Shown here piece after piece: positions 1 to 9,660 of a stretch of 64,000 nucleotides of DNA. Below the pieces are notes generated by a model. The model was not told the origin of the DNA and did no database searches. It saw only the letters and a program-made list of their open reading frames with translations. Position 1 is the first letter of the stretch; the number at the start of each line of letters is the position of its first letter. The position numbers and the translations under genes were made by a program. Origin of the DNA: Terana coerulea (Eukaryota; Basidiomycota; Agaricomycetes; Polyporales; Phanerochaetaceae); assembly GCA_024811115.1 (NCBI GenBank), contig JAKOGH010000042.1:372001-436000 (forward strand). The letters are read 5' to 3'.

Positions 1-920
1 CCTTTGTACTCCCGTGGTAGGCAAGGCAGTTGCCGAGTTCGTTAATGGCTGGCATAGCCCAACAGTGTAGGAGGAATTGCCCGCTGTGTTGAGTTGTCGC
101 CTCAATGGAACGCGGGACGAACTAGGATATCCATTTTGGGATGAAGGTGTCGCTTCTTGATGCGATCGAGATCAGATCGTACCCAACACCTTCGATGCTT
201 TGACGCAGCCCGCGACGCTGAAACAAACCTCCTCCAGCTTCGAACCGCAGGGGTTGCGCAGAGTCGCAGAGGCCGCCTATTCTCGCAGCAGGTGTAGTTG
301 CCTCAGCTCGTACTACGTAAAACACAGAAAGACTGATTATTTCTGTGTGCAGCCAGTCACGTTGGTTCCGCCCAGCGCGGAGGATTATGGTGATTTCTGA
401 GGAGCCCCCGTACGCTGCCTGTGCAATGTACGGCAGCGCCTCGTCCTTCGAGAACAGATGCAGCTGTAAATCTGTCCTACACTCTTGACTCGAACCTGAC
501 TCCTCGCCTGATCCCGTTGGCGTCGCAGCCGGGCGGGACAGCCCGGATGTGCCTCTCCAACTATCCAACAACGCTCGCGACGGATATGCGTCCGGCTGCA
601 CCTGCGCCGTCGCAGGCCTGCGGGCCCCATCGACCACAGAATCATGATAGCGTGGTGCCCAACACTCGCCCGCGCAGAGGCGCGTTGCCAGGTGCTGTCC
701 TCCGAGGCCGGGCGCGGTTCCGCAAAGGTGCTTTCCTGGGCTTCCAGGCATGACACGTCCTTGTAGGCGTGTTGACCTGCAACGTCCGGATTGACTACCA
801 GATACCGCCACAACATAGCATCGTGACTCAATCCAAAGCTCCCAGCCTCCTCGCTCAGAGGCCTTTATAAGGGTGAGCCAGATTCCGGAGAGGGGCATCA
901 CACTTCAGCCTGACTCTAAC
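1..920. other. gene-poor left flank and promoter region of adenylating enzyme A
   Basis: No convincing gene is seen. Long open frames exist on both strands, but they overlap each other, lack any recognisable domain and look like chance frames in GC-rich DNA. The right end holds the TATA box of the next gene. Confidence 0.6.
865..870 (+). promoter_or_regulatory. TATA box of adenylating enzyme A
   Basis: A TATAA-type box (TTATAA) lies about 51 bases upstream of the chosen ATG at 921, the usual distance for a fungal TATA promoter. The paralogue has a TATAAAAA box at almost the same distance, which supports both starts. Confidence 0.6.
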
Positions 921-2658
921 ATGCAGCACCTCCTGCGCTCTCAGATATCCGTTCTCGACAACGCTGCCGCGACGTACCCAACATACCCTGCCTTCAAGGT
1001 CCCGAGGCTCGTCGGTCCCGACTCGGAGGAGGTTGCGGAATGGACTTCGATATCATACGCGACCTTCAAGGACGATGTCGAGAGATACGCAAAGTACTGG
1101 GCCCGAGTGCTTGCGGACGACGGCCTGGAGCCCCGGAGTGTAGTTGCATTGTGGTAAGTCCTCTGCGCCGTGCTTGCCTTACGCTTATACTCATACAACG
1201 CTTCCAGGCTCGGCGGGATGTCCTACATCGACGTCCTGCACATCTACGGTGTGGTCAGGGCCGGCTACGTCCCTCAGCTATTCTCTCTGCGTCTGCCAAA
1301 CCCCGACGTCGTCGCCGAGCTCCTAAACAAGGCCGGCGCAAAGGCTCTCATCTACGACATCTCCTACGAGTCCGCAACTTCGAACTTTGCCGTTCCGGTT
1401 CATCCAGCGCTCTTCACCGAGCGCTCTGACGCCGAGGAATACACCCTCTGCGGAGGCTACGTCGCTGCGGAGGAAGACGTTGCGATGGTCTTTCCACACC
1501 TCAGGGTCCACATCGGGATCGCCCAAGCTGGTCCGGTGCACCTACAAGTGGCTGGACGCCATCATCTCGAAAGCCTATCACACAAGTATCCCAAAGGATC
1601 ACAACAGACAGGATGTAACTGTTTGGCTGTGAGTCATCTGTGATACTCGTCTTTGCAACACAGAAGCACTGATACCTGGCTTCACAGGGGCTCCATGTGC
1701 CACATCGGACAGAACTTCATGCTTCTGGGGTCATTGCTTCACGGGTCGTGCACGATACAGCCGACGAAGATTGCGTTCTCGCCCGAGGAGTTGGTCGACA
1801 TGATCACACGCTGCGGGCTCAACCGTCTCAACCAATTCGCGACCTTCCTGACCATGCAGCTGAAGCGGTCGCGCAACGACCCGAAGCTCCTCCAGCTGCT
1901 GCGCGGCCTAGACGAGGTCCTCTACTCCGGCCTCATGCTGCCGGCGGAGGAGGAAGCGTGGGCGTACGGCAACGGCATCAAGCTCAGGAACCTCTTCGGA
2001 AACACCGAATGCGGCGCCATGCTGCTTTCCATCGGAGGCGAGGGCCCTGACGCACGCCTCCTGCGCGCCATCGACGGCACAGCGTACGGCTTCTTCCCGC
2101 TCGAGTCCAACGCCGACGCCGACGGCGCGCACGCGAACGCGAACGTGCAGCTCTTCGAGCTCGTGATCCTCGCCGCGTCCGGCGACTGCCCCGACCCCGC
2201 ACTCCGCGCCGCGGACGGGCACTACCACACGGGCGACCTCTTCCAGCGCGCGGGTGCGGGCCGGCGCGTACGTGTTCCGCGGGCGCGACGACGACTGGAT
2301 CAAGTCCGAGAACTCGCTGCGGTGCGACACGAAGGCGATCGAGGACAACGTGCGCGCGACGTGCGGCGACCTCGTCGGCGAGTGCGTCGTCGTCGGCGCC
2401 GGGCGGCCGTCGCCCGCGCTGTTCGTCGAGGGCAAGGCGCCGCTCGCGCCCGCCGCGCTCAAGGCCGCCGTCCTCCGCCGCATCCGCCACTTCCACGCGC
2501 GCCGCTACCTGCACGAGCGCATCTCGTCGCCCGCGCTCGTGTTCGTCGTCGAGCAGGGCACGCTGCCGCGCACTGCTACCAAGGGCAACATCCGCAGGCG
2601 GGCGGTGGAAGAGAAGTTCCAGAAGGAGTTGGACGAGGCGTACGGTGTACGTGATTGA
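921..2658 (+). CDS. stand-alone adenylate-forming enzyme A (AMP-binding, NRPS-like A domain)
   Basis: ANL-superfamily enzyme that should activate a carboxylic acid as its acyl-AMP; the substrate is unknown. Exons are 921-1153, 1208-1628 and 1688-2658, about 540 residues. Core motifs: A3 HTSGSTSGSPK (phosphate loop), A7 HYHTGDLF, A8 GRDDDWIKSENSLRCD, and near the C-terminus LPRTATKGN with the presumed catalytic Lys. The protein ends soon after this motif: there is no carrier (PCP), reductase or thioesterase domain, so it is not a full NRPS-like reductase. The start at 921 is the first ATG and aligns with the paralogue's start. Two one-base insertions interrupt the frame: an extra T in 1491-1493, just before the A3 motif, and an extra base in the GC run near 2256-2267, just before A8. 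With both removed the length is an exact multiple of three. It is either a pseudogene or hit by sequence error; the latter fits the rest of the window. Confidence 0.85.
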
Positions 2659-3166
2659 TGGACCCGTTTCTTTTTTGGACTTTTAGATGAGGGTTGCTGT
2701 GCGTATTTCGTTGATGTTTACTGTCTACTTCGTCTTCTTCCACTGGTACATAAACCTATCATATTTCACGGCTTCTTCTTCGCTTCCTTTACATCATCAC
2801 ATATGTAGCTATTATTCTCTGAGGACTCTGGGATCCGGACCCCCCTGTATCCATAGTTGTACCAATCAATGTCTGTAGCATAAAACGACCGTTTCCCTTG
2901 CAAGACGGCTGGAGACAACAGGCATCAGACTGGTGGTAAGGATGAGATGTTACAACTTCGAGCTTGCCGCGAACAGCCCAACCAGTGCTAGGTTACTGCA
3001 CGGTTTAAGCCACGTCGACCGAGCTCTTGCTGAAAAGATGGCTCTGTTGATAGCTGGCAATGCATACATGCAGCGAGAAGCACTGGGCGATGCTGAGCAG
3101 CGATGGGTTCAGAAAAGCATTGTAGCGGAAAGAACTGAAACCTACCCGAGTCGTCAGAGTCTGTAT
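2659..3166. other. intergenic, convergent 3' regions
   Basis: This lies between the ends of adenylating enzyme A (+) and the XRCC2-like gene (-). Apart from T-rich 3'-UTR-like sequence near 2660-2880 I see nothing. Confidence 0.6.
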
Positions 3167-4428
3167 TTAAGTTACGAACCAGCCCTCGGGTACAAAATTT
3201 ACGGAATTCCCGTTTATTGTGAAGGAGAAATTTGCTACAGCCGGATTTCCTGGCGTCCGGACCAGTGCCTGGAATGCCGTAGATGAAGGCTTTTCTTGCA
3301 CGTTCTGACTGGGCCTCTCAGAGCCAAGAGTCGGGTCAACATCCGGTGGCAATAAGGTGATGTGGTGCGATAGCAAGAGCGGCGAAACGATGCGAGAGTG
3401 GATGTTGCCTGCTTCTGTATCGGGGACTATATTGTCCGTGGGTATCGTCGCGGTGCCGGCACCTGTGTTGGAATTTGTCGCTGTCCGAACGTCCGCAGGA
3501 TTATCGAGGCTGTCGACGAAGCCAGGTGGCATAGGGTAGAGATGTTGCCTGAAGAACGGGAATAAGCTCGACATAGGTGATATTTTGCTTAGCGGGTTTA
3601 GGCCCCAGTTCGTGAGGAGTATAGCCGGGCGATGGGAAGCTCGGAGCTGTTGGATTGCTGCAAGAACGTGCCGAAAAGGAGTTTTCGTGTCGACGTCAGA
3701 AGAGGACTGGCCACCGCGAAGTTGCTCTGTCGTAAACCTGTCTTGCCAGTAGAACGAGCTCAAGGAGTCCACGACGAGTAGTCCGATTTCCCGTCCCTGG
3801 AGAGTCGGCTCTTCGGCATGGTATCGCGGAAGCCGCATGATCGTAGCCGCCATTTGCACGGAGGAAGACGGCTGGAAAATATGCAGGTTGCGTAGTGCTT
3901 CCCGTACAGCCTCTTCTATCACGTCTGGGCCTGCGCTCTCCTGCTCTTCCAGATCGCCTTGGCTGGAGCTAGTTATTCTTGCTACGAGGAGCTGTTTTAG
4001 ACGATGTATGTCGAAGTTGCCATCGGGGTCGATGACAAACGCAGCCTTTCCCAGCCCGTAGACATTGGCATCGATACTTGCCGGTAGGATGCAAGAAACA
4101 GTTGCGGCGTAGACAAGCTGGGACTTGCCAGAGCCCGCCGGCCCTTGGAGCTCAACGACGTTACCATGCTTAACCAAGCTAGCCAAGCCAGCGTCCTGCT
4201 GTGGTGCGTCTTCATTTGCAGGCTCACCTGCGTGTTTTATATATCAATTGGCATGCACGACGAGGGGGTATAGAGCGACACACCGCCGTCTGTATCATAT
4301 TTGAGCGAGAAAAGCAGCTGTCATTATGATTGAGAAATCGACAATAATGCAACATGTGAGGGAGCACTCACGTCTTGCAGCGACTCATGCTCGATCTCAG
4401 CCAGAAGACTTTCTGCAGTGATCTCCAT
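3167..4428 (-). CDS. XRCC2: XRCC2-like RAD51 paralogue (RecA-family ATPase)
   Basis: Homologous-recombination protein of the RAD51-paralogue group, expected to act in the nucleus with other paralogues to help RAD51 filaments. Exon 1 is 4372-4428 (19 codons) and exon 2 is 3167-4222, joined in phase 0 by an intron of about 149 nt, rather long for this genome. About 370 residues. Walker A is GPAGSGKS and is followed by a CILP segment as in animal XRCC2. The Walker B strand is LLVVDSLSSFYWQDR, and the DSLS-FYW-DR signature is what points to XRCC2 rather than RAD51 or DMC1. The N-terminal residues (ESLLAEIEHESL) also resemble the XRCC2 start. The last ~120 residues are low-complexity and not conserved as far as I can judge. 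No frameshift is seen. The exon 1 junction is inferred. Confidence 0.8.
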
Positions 4429-4550
4429 GCGGATAGGTAGAAAGACTGCTCGTTAAACTTCGCCCCTACTGGCAAGATGGTAGTACTGGTCGAACAACGT
4501 CAGTAGCCAAACTGGGCAGAGCAATTCAGATTTCAGATTTTGAGGACGTC

Positions 4551-5206
4551 TGAAATGGTGATTCTCCCAGGAGAATTGGGAGAATTGGGAGAATTGAGAG
4601 AATTGGGAGGGCGCTTGTTAGCCTCTGTCACGGCGATCGCGTTCAAACGGCTGAATTGGGACTTGCGCTTGATCCGCCTTGCCCCGTTTAGGTACTACTG
4701 TTTGCCGCTCAACCGCTGCTCGGCGTTGGACGTCGGTGCAGGGTTAGTATACCACCTCGTAGTGATTAAATCATTCCTATTCCGCTACCATATTATGCCT
4801 AATTAAATTTGCGCTCTCTCAAGCCAAGTCAGGCACTAATATAGTGCTAGTTGAGCACCCTTGCAGTCTGAATACTGTCGGCGCTGTATAACTTGCGCTG
4901 TGACTGCAATGCCTGCCTCCAATATCGTTTGCCTGCTGTATAATAGCGCAAATATACTGCTAGATTATCTGATACATTTAAAACCCTCAAACACATGCTT
5001 CTTTCTCGTCAGAGGCCCGCTTTGAAGCTGAGGTGTGAGGCGCTTCCGGAGACCTACTTAAAAGGCAATGATACGGGGCTAGCGCTATCCCGCCAGGAGC
5101 CGTATTTGGGTGATCGGGAGGGACAAAGTGGCTGTGACGTGATGGTCACGCCCGGGCATTGCCGCATTCTCCCATTCTCCGGGAGAAAAGGAGAATCACC
5201 ATTTCA
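4551..5206. mobile_element. candidate non-autonomous element with terminal inverted repeats
   Basis: The left end TGAAATGGTGATTCTCC is repeated exactly in inverted form at the right end (5190-5206). Both ends continue into GGAGAAT/GGGAGAAT motifs, imperfect on the right. The element is about 656 bp and has no coding potential that I recognise. No clean target-site duplication was found, although an imperfect 17-18 bp direct repeat (CAGATTTTGA-G-CGTC) flanks it at 4534-4550 and 5219-5235. A MITE or a foldback relic are both possible. Confidence 0.5.
4569..4608. repeat. short tandem repeat, unit GGAGAATTG
   Basis: About four imperfect copies of a 9-bp unit lie just inside the left end of the inverted-repeat element. 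One variant copy reads GAGAATTGA. Confidence 0.8.
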
Positions 5207-5437
5207 CAGTCTTTCTGCAGATTTTGACGGCGTCCCACGTGGCGCCGGTATAGCATGCATCTGTGATGTGCGCCGCGCCGTCGCAGTGCATAGCGACGGA
5301 CGCGCTGGCTTGCTACCTCCCACCACCTTCGTCTTCGTCCGTATGAGCACTATTCTTCGTGTTTTCTACATATCCTAGAATTTTTACGACCTTGACGAAC
5401 GCGGCCACACGAGTCACGACCTAACTATCTGGCCGTC

Positions 5438-7977
5438 ATGTCCACCACCGCCTCCCGACCACCCTCGGCCCCGGCACGACGAACACCGCCCGTCGTGTCA
5501 ACGACCACGGGAACGCCACAGTCATCGTCTCTCCCGCGCGGTGCAACAGCCAGAGCTGCTGCTTCGCCGCGGCTGTCTGTCTCGGGGCCAGCTGCAGCTC
5601 GCAGAGGCTCTGTGAAAGGCGCTCCCCACCCTCATTGACTGCCGCTAATGGGGGCTCTCGCGAATCCCTCACGGCATCGCTGAAGCAAGAAACAGAAGAA
5701 AAGGAGAAGGTATGAACAATCGCTCGTCGCCGAAATAAGGCTGACAATCGCGTCCATGAAGCTCCTCGTTCAATTGCAAGACAAGGACCAGATCATTGCA
5801 GCGCTCAAAGCTGAGAATGACAACATGGGGTCGGCTCTCCATGCCGCAGAGACTCGCGTATCGGAGCTTTACACGGATCAGGGTCGCATGGAAGAGGACC
5901 TGGGTGCGCGCATCGAGGTCATAGACAAACTTCGGAGTCAGGTTCGCGAGATTGAGAAGGAGAAACGTGACAGCCAGCGGAGGTACAACGAACAGGTATG
6001 TGGTAGACCTTCATACCCAGAGTGTTACTGAAATATGCTCAGACTGCGACGTTCGAAGCCGAGCGACAGGCCTTCTATGATAACGAGCAACATTTGAAGT
6101 CACGCATCCAGTCTTTGTCCCAAGCACGTAAACAACCAGTCATACCTGCCTCGCCGTCGGTGATCTCCGTCGCTGAATCCGAGGCTGAAATGGTTATACC
6201 CCCGGAGCCCCGCACCCCTGCCAAGCAGGATATGCTGGACCCAGAAGAAGAACCCGCAGAAATGACAGCTCTTAAGCTCGAACTGTCCACGCTGTCGACA
6301 TCTCATTCTTCGCTGCAGTCTACCCTCCATCTTCTACAGACACAGCTGAACGACCTTCAACGTGTTAACAATGAACTGCAGGAGGAGAACGAGTCTTACA
6401 ATATCTTGCTCAGGGAGCGGACACTCAACGGCCAGTTCGACATCATGAGGACGGGTGCTGCTGGAGACGGTCGGGCTAGTGGAAGCCCCAGTCCGATACC
6501 CGAAGAGGAGGACGAGGCCGACATGGACACGCAAAGTATGCAGAGCCGAGACACAGGCCGAAGCGTCCTGGATCCTGTCCATGAACTCGCGGAAGAGCAC
6601 GAGGAAGAGGGCGAAATTGCTGAGCCCCAGCCTGAACTTGATCCTCAGTTTGGACAGGTCGAGGATGGCGAGGCTCAAGGCAACGACGATGACCAATTCG
6701 GACGGCATGGACGAAGGCACGCTCGCAAAAAGTCGTCGATTAGTGTACCTAAAGGCGAATCCCTGGCGAATCTGCCCATCACTGGACCAGGTCTGGATCT
6801 CGCTGCTGAGCTTGGACGGGCTGAGAACAAGGATATTCTGGATGGACACCCAAGCTTGGACGACCGTGTCAACGGCGAGGCCAAAGCTCGCAAGAACAGG
6901 AAGGTGTCGAGTGACAAAGGCCGCACCACCGGAGAGTCTACGTTGCCACCGTCCGCATCCGGTGGTCAAGATCTCGATGCCCTCAGGACCGAGGTCAAGA
7001 ACCTCAAGGATGCGAACAAGGCCCTCTCGTTGTATGCGTCCAAGATCATCGACCGTATCATCTCGCAGGAAGGCTTCGAACATGTCCTTGCAATCGACTT
7101 CGACAAATCGCCCACTCCATCGTCCACCGCTTTCAGCCACGCGCCTCCCAGCCCGGTGAAGAAAGTCCGTCCTCAGTCGGCTATATTTACTCGCTCCCCT
7201 CCCTCTACTACCCAGAACACTCCTAACATCCCTCCTGTGGAAAAGCTCACCACCTTTGAGTCGATTGCGGCTCAAAATCAGAGTCCCCCCAAAGCGGCTC
7301 AATCCAGCCGTGCATCCAGGCGGTCACTCTCCTTCGATTGGTCGAGCTTCTCTCTGTTCGGCGGTGACAAGGATAAGAATGCCGCGAATGGAGCTGCAAA
7401 CCTTCGTCCTTTGACCCTTAAGGCCGGTGCCCCGGTCGTCACTGGTGGTCGCAAACTAGAGACCACAGAGGACGAAGAGGACCGCAGGGAACGCGAACGT
7501 CTCAACGCCACCATGAAGCTTATGGGAATAGAGAAGCCACCGACCCCGTCATCCCCACTGCCTCCCATGCTGAAGAGCTTCTCTACTCCGGCCAGCGTCG
7601 GCGCTGGAGCAAATGGCCCGCCCTCTGCCACGACACCTGTAGGAGGACCAACGCCGACCAGTCGGTTCTCCTTCTTCCGCCGGACCTCATCTGCCAACTC
7701 GAACTCTGAGACTTCCTTGGCGCAAGGCGGATCTCGCGGGTCGCCGCAGATGCCGCATCTCACCCAAGAGGTTCTCGAGCAAGCCGAGGCGGAGAGCTCA
7801 CTTGCCGCCCTGGACGCGCACGAACGCCAGCTGAGCCAGGAGATCGCGAAGGGTGCTGGCGGCGGCTTCACTGAGATCGTCCGGCGCAGCGAGCGTCGGT
7901 CGTCCCGCCGCAGTGGCAGTGGCAGCGGCAGCACTGTCTGGAGTGCGGGCTTGAGCAAGCACGAAGACGAGGACTGA
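5438..7977 (+). CDS. large coiled-coil protein, basidiomycete, function unknown
   Basis: About 813 residues in three exons: 5438-5709, 5762-5995 and 6043-7977. The N-terminus is a Ser/Pro/Ala-rich tail. Exons 2 and 3 encode heptad-rich coiled coil (LLVQLQDKDQIIAALKAEN and onward, to about residue 290), and a second coiled coil follows around residues 470-510. It contains a motif I recall from uncharacterised fungal coiled-coil proteins: NKALSLYASKIIDRIISQEG then FEHVLAIDFD. The C-terminal third is Ser/Pro-rich with acidic and basic patches. I cannot name a function; a cytoskeletal or septum-related scaffold is only a guess. The frame breaks once: one C appears to be missing in the run 5624-5627 near the end of exon 1, before the segment SRESLTASLKQETEEKEK. 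The alternative is that exon 1 is not part of the gene. Confidence 0.75.
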
Positions 7978-8416
7978 ACGAGATCCGGGCCTTGTCGCTG
8001 GCCTTCGCGCCATCAAAGTTATGCATCTATGAGTAAGTAAACATGTTGTATACTCTGTTGTTATCGGAATGGGAGATCGGTCTTATGTGTGTCTGGTATC
8101 ATTGACGTTTCGTATTCGCTCTCAACATCTCCTCACTCTACTCAGCCATCGACTTTGGATCTGTTCTGCATCATCACTCTAACCATCACGAGTACAGTGT
8201 GCATCCGAATTTGTGACGCTAACGCATTATTATATTACTTCGGTTCTCCTGTATACCACAGTAGATAATACCATTATGCGCGTTGGATACCTGTATACCC
8301 CGTATACGGTTTGTAATGCGATAGTGCATGTATAACATACCCGCGCTTTCTGTTCACCCTATTGTGACAGGTTTGCTCACTCATAAAGTCCCAGAGGCCC
8401 TTCGCGAGTATAGATT
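7978..8416. other. intergenic, convergent 3' regions
   Basis: AT-richer sequence between the coiled-coil gene (+) and SLX9 (-). It probably holds the two 3' UTRs; no other feature is seen. Confidence 0.6.
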
Positions 8417-9228
8417 TTATTCAGGCGCGGAGTGCTTCAGCAGGGTGTTCTGTGCATGAGTGCGGATCGTCTCGAACGGATTTGAGGAGAAGTCCGTGTT
8501 CGACCGTATCATCGGCATCCTGACCCGTTCTGCGGCACTGCAAACGTACGGTTCAACATGGGAACACGACGTGACGCTAGTTATCTGCACGTACAGCGCT
8601 CGTTTTCTCTGGGCTTTGGACAAGGGGCATGCTTCCCCTCGCCAATCTGCCCCGGTGGCGGTCGGGGCTTCCGCGCAGGCTGACTTGGGTCCGTGATGTC
8701 TGGGATATCGAGCGACTCTGCTTCTGCAACCGCCGAGATGGCGGCCTTGATGCTGTCGAGTCCGCTCGCGACCTGCTCTTTCGCCTTGCGCTTCAGGCGG
8801 CGGTCGTGCGACCTCGAGTACGGCGATCGGGACGCCTCGAGTCCTGTAAGAGGAGTCAGATATCAGGCGGATACGAGTAGCACACTGCGCACTTTGCAGG
8901 AATAGCTCATGTTTCAGTGCCTGCTTTTCTTTTTTTCTTGGAGGGTCCTGCTTCTTGGGCTGCGTCGGATACCGCAGCGGGCTCCTAGTAGCAAACCGTG
9001 AGGATAACGAGCACCGGTAGGGACAGAGTGTACTTACAGAAGGTGTCTGCCCAAAAGCATTCAGCGTGGACGCATCCTCGCCGTCATTTACTTTGGCTCT
9101 CTTGAGAGTAGCAGACTTGGCATGGATTGCGCTGCGACTCCTAGCTGCTTTGGGCTAATTAGCATTAGCGAACACACTGGGCATGCCCACAGCTCAGTCT
9201 CGGCGCATTATTGGTGTGAACTCACCAT
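8417..9228 (-). CDS. SLX9: ribosome biogenesis protein SLX9
   Basis: Nucleolar factor of 40S subunit assembly and export in yeast. Five coding exons: 9226-9228, 9038-9154, 8893-8984, 8595-8843 and 8417-8537, about 193 residues. The first exon contributes only the ATG. The spliced start reads MPKAARSRSAIHAKSATLKR, the usual basic N-terminus. Other family segments are KQALKHELFLQR, RRLKRKAKEQVASGLDSIKA, GQIGEGK, KAQRKRAL and the C-terminal SNPFETIRTHAQNTLLKH. Two one-base errors split it: one extra base in the T7 run (+ strand) 8930-8936, and one missing base at AA 8622-8623. Both sit in runs, and correcting both makes every exon phase agree. It lies tail-to-tail with the coiled-coil gene and upstream of, and codirectional with, adenylating enzyme B. 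Confidence 0.85.
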
Positions 9229-9660
9229 AATAGGCTACGATCAAATTTGTAGCAGGAGAAAAGGTATCCAGACAAAAAGATTTTGTGAAGGTGTAGGCGG
9301 AAGTCAAGTGCAAGATCGAATGGAGCGCCGCTGGCGCTTCAAGCTTCAAGCTTGAAGACAGGCCGACAGTAAAAGTGCAGTAATAAAACAAATAATGATA
9401 ATTCAGTGAGTGTACTGCGAGTATGCAACAAATACATGCATCCGAATGAGTATGTAACAGTCCGTATTATACTACGATTAGGCGGTATTACAGTAGCCCA
9501 GCCTATGGGTGAACAAGGAGTAAGAGTGGGATCTACAATAGGATATAATTGCTACAAGATATTAGTCCGTACCACGACAATGCGTCTAGTAATGCAAATA
9601 AGTCCGAAGGTTAAAGGACACTGCGAGGAGAAGAGGAATATGCAACGGAACCAATGAGTT
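9229..9660. other. intergenic, SLX9 promoter and 3' end of enzyme B
   Basis: AT-rich. A small perfect palindrome (CTTCAAGCTTGAAG) lies near 9343-9356, with a direct copy of its left half before it. No gene is seen. Confidence 0.6.

Larger units (their letters stand above)
4429..5437. other. intergenic with inverted-repeat element
   Basis: Divergent upstream region of the XRCC2-like gene (-) and the coiled-coil gene (+). Most of it is taken up by the inverted-repeat element at 4551-5206, described separately. No gene is seen. Confidence 0.6.

Noticed and set aside
122..901. 259-codon open frame on the minus strand and overlapping frames on the plus strand
   Set aside because: No domain, no splice-supported extension and several overlapping open frames in GC-rich DNA. 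The sequence is also the promoter side of enzyme A.
6334..7302. 322-codon open frame antisense to the coiled-coil gene
   Set aside because: Shadow of the plus-strand coding frame; no recognisable features.
9338..9356. Short palindrome CTTCAAGCTTGAAG as a terminator
   Set aside because: Hairpin terminators are not used by Pol II, and a 14-bp palindrome of this kind can occur by chance.
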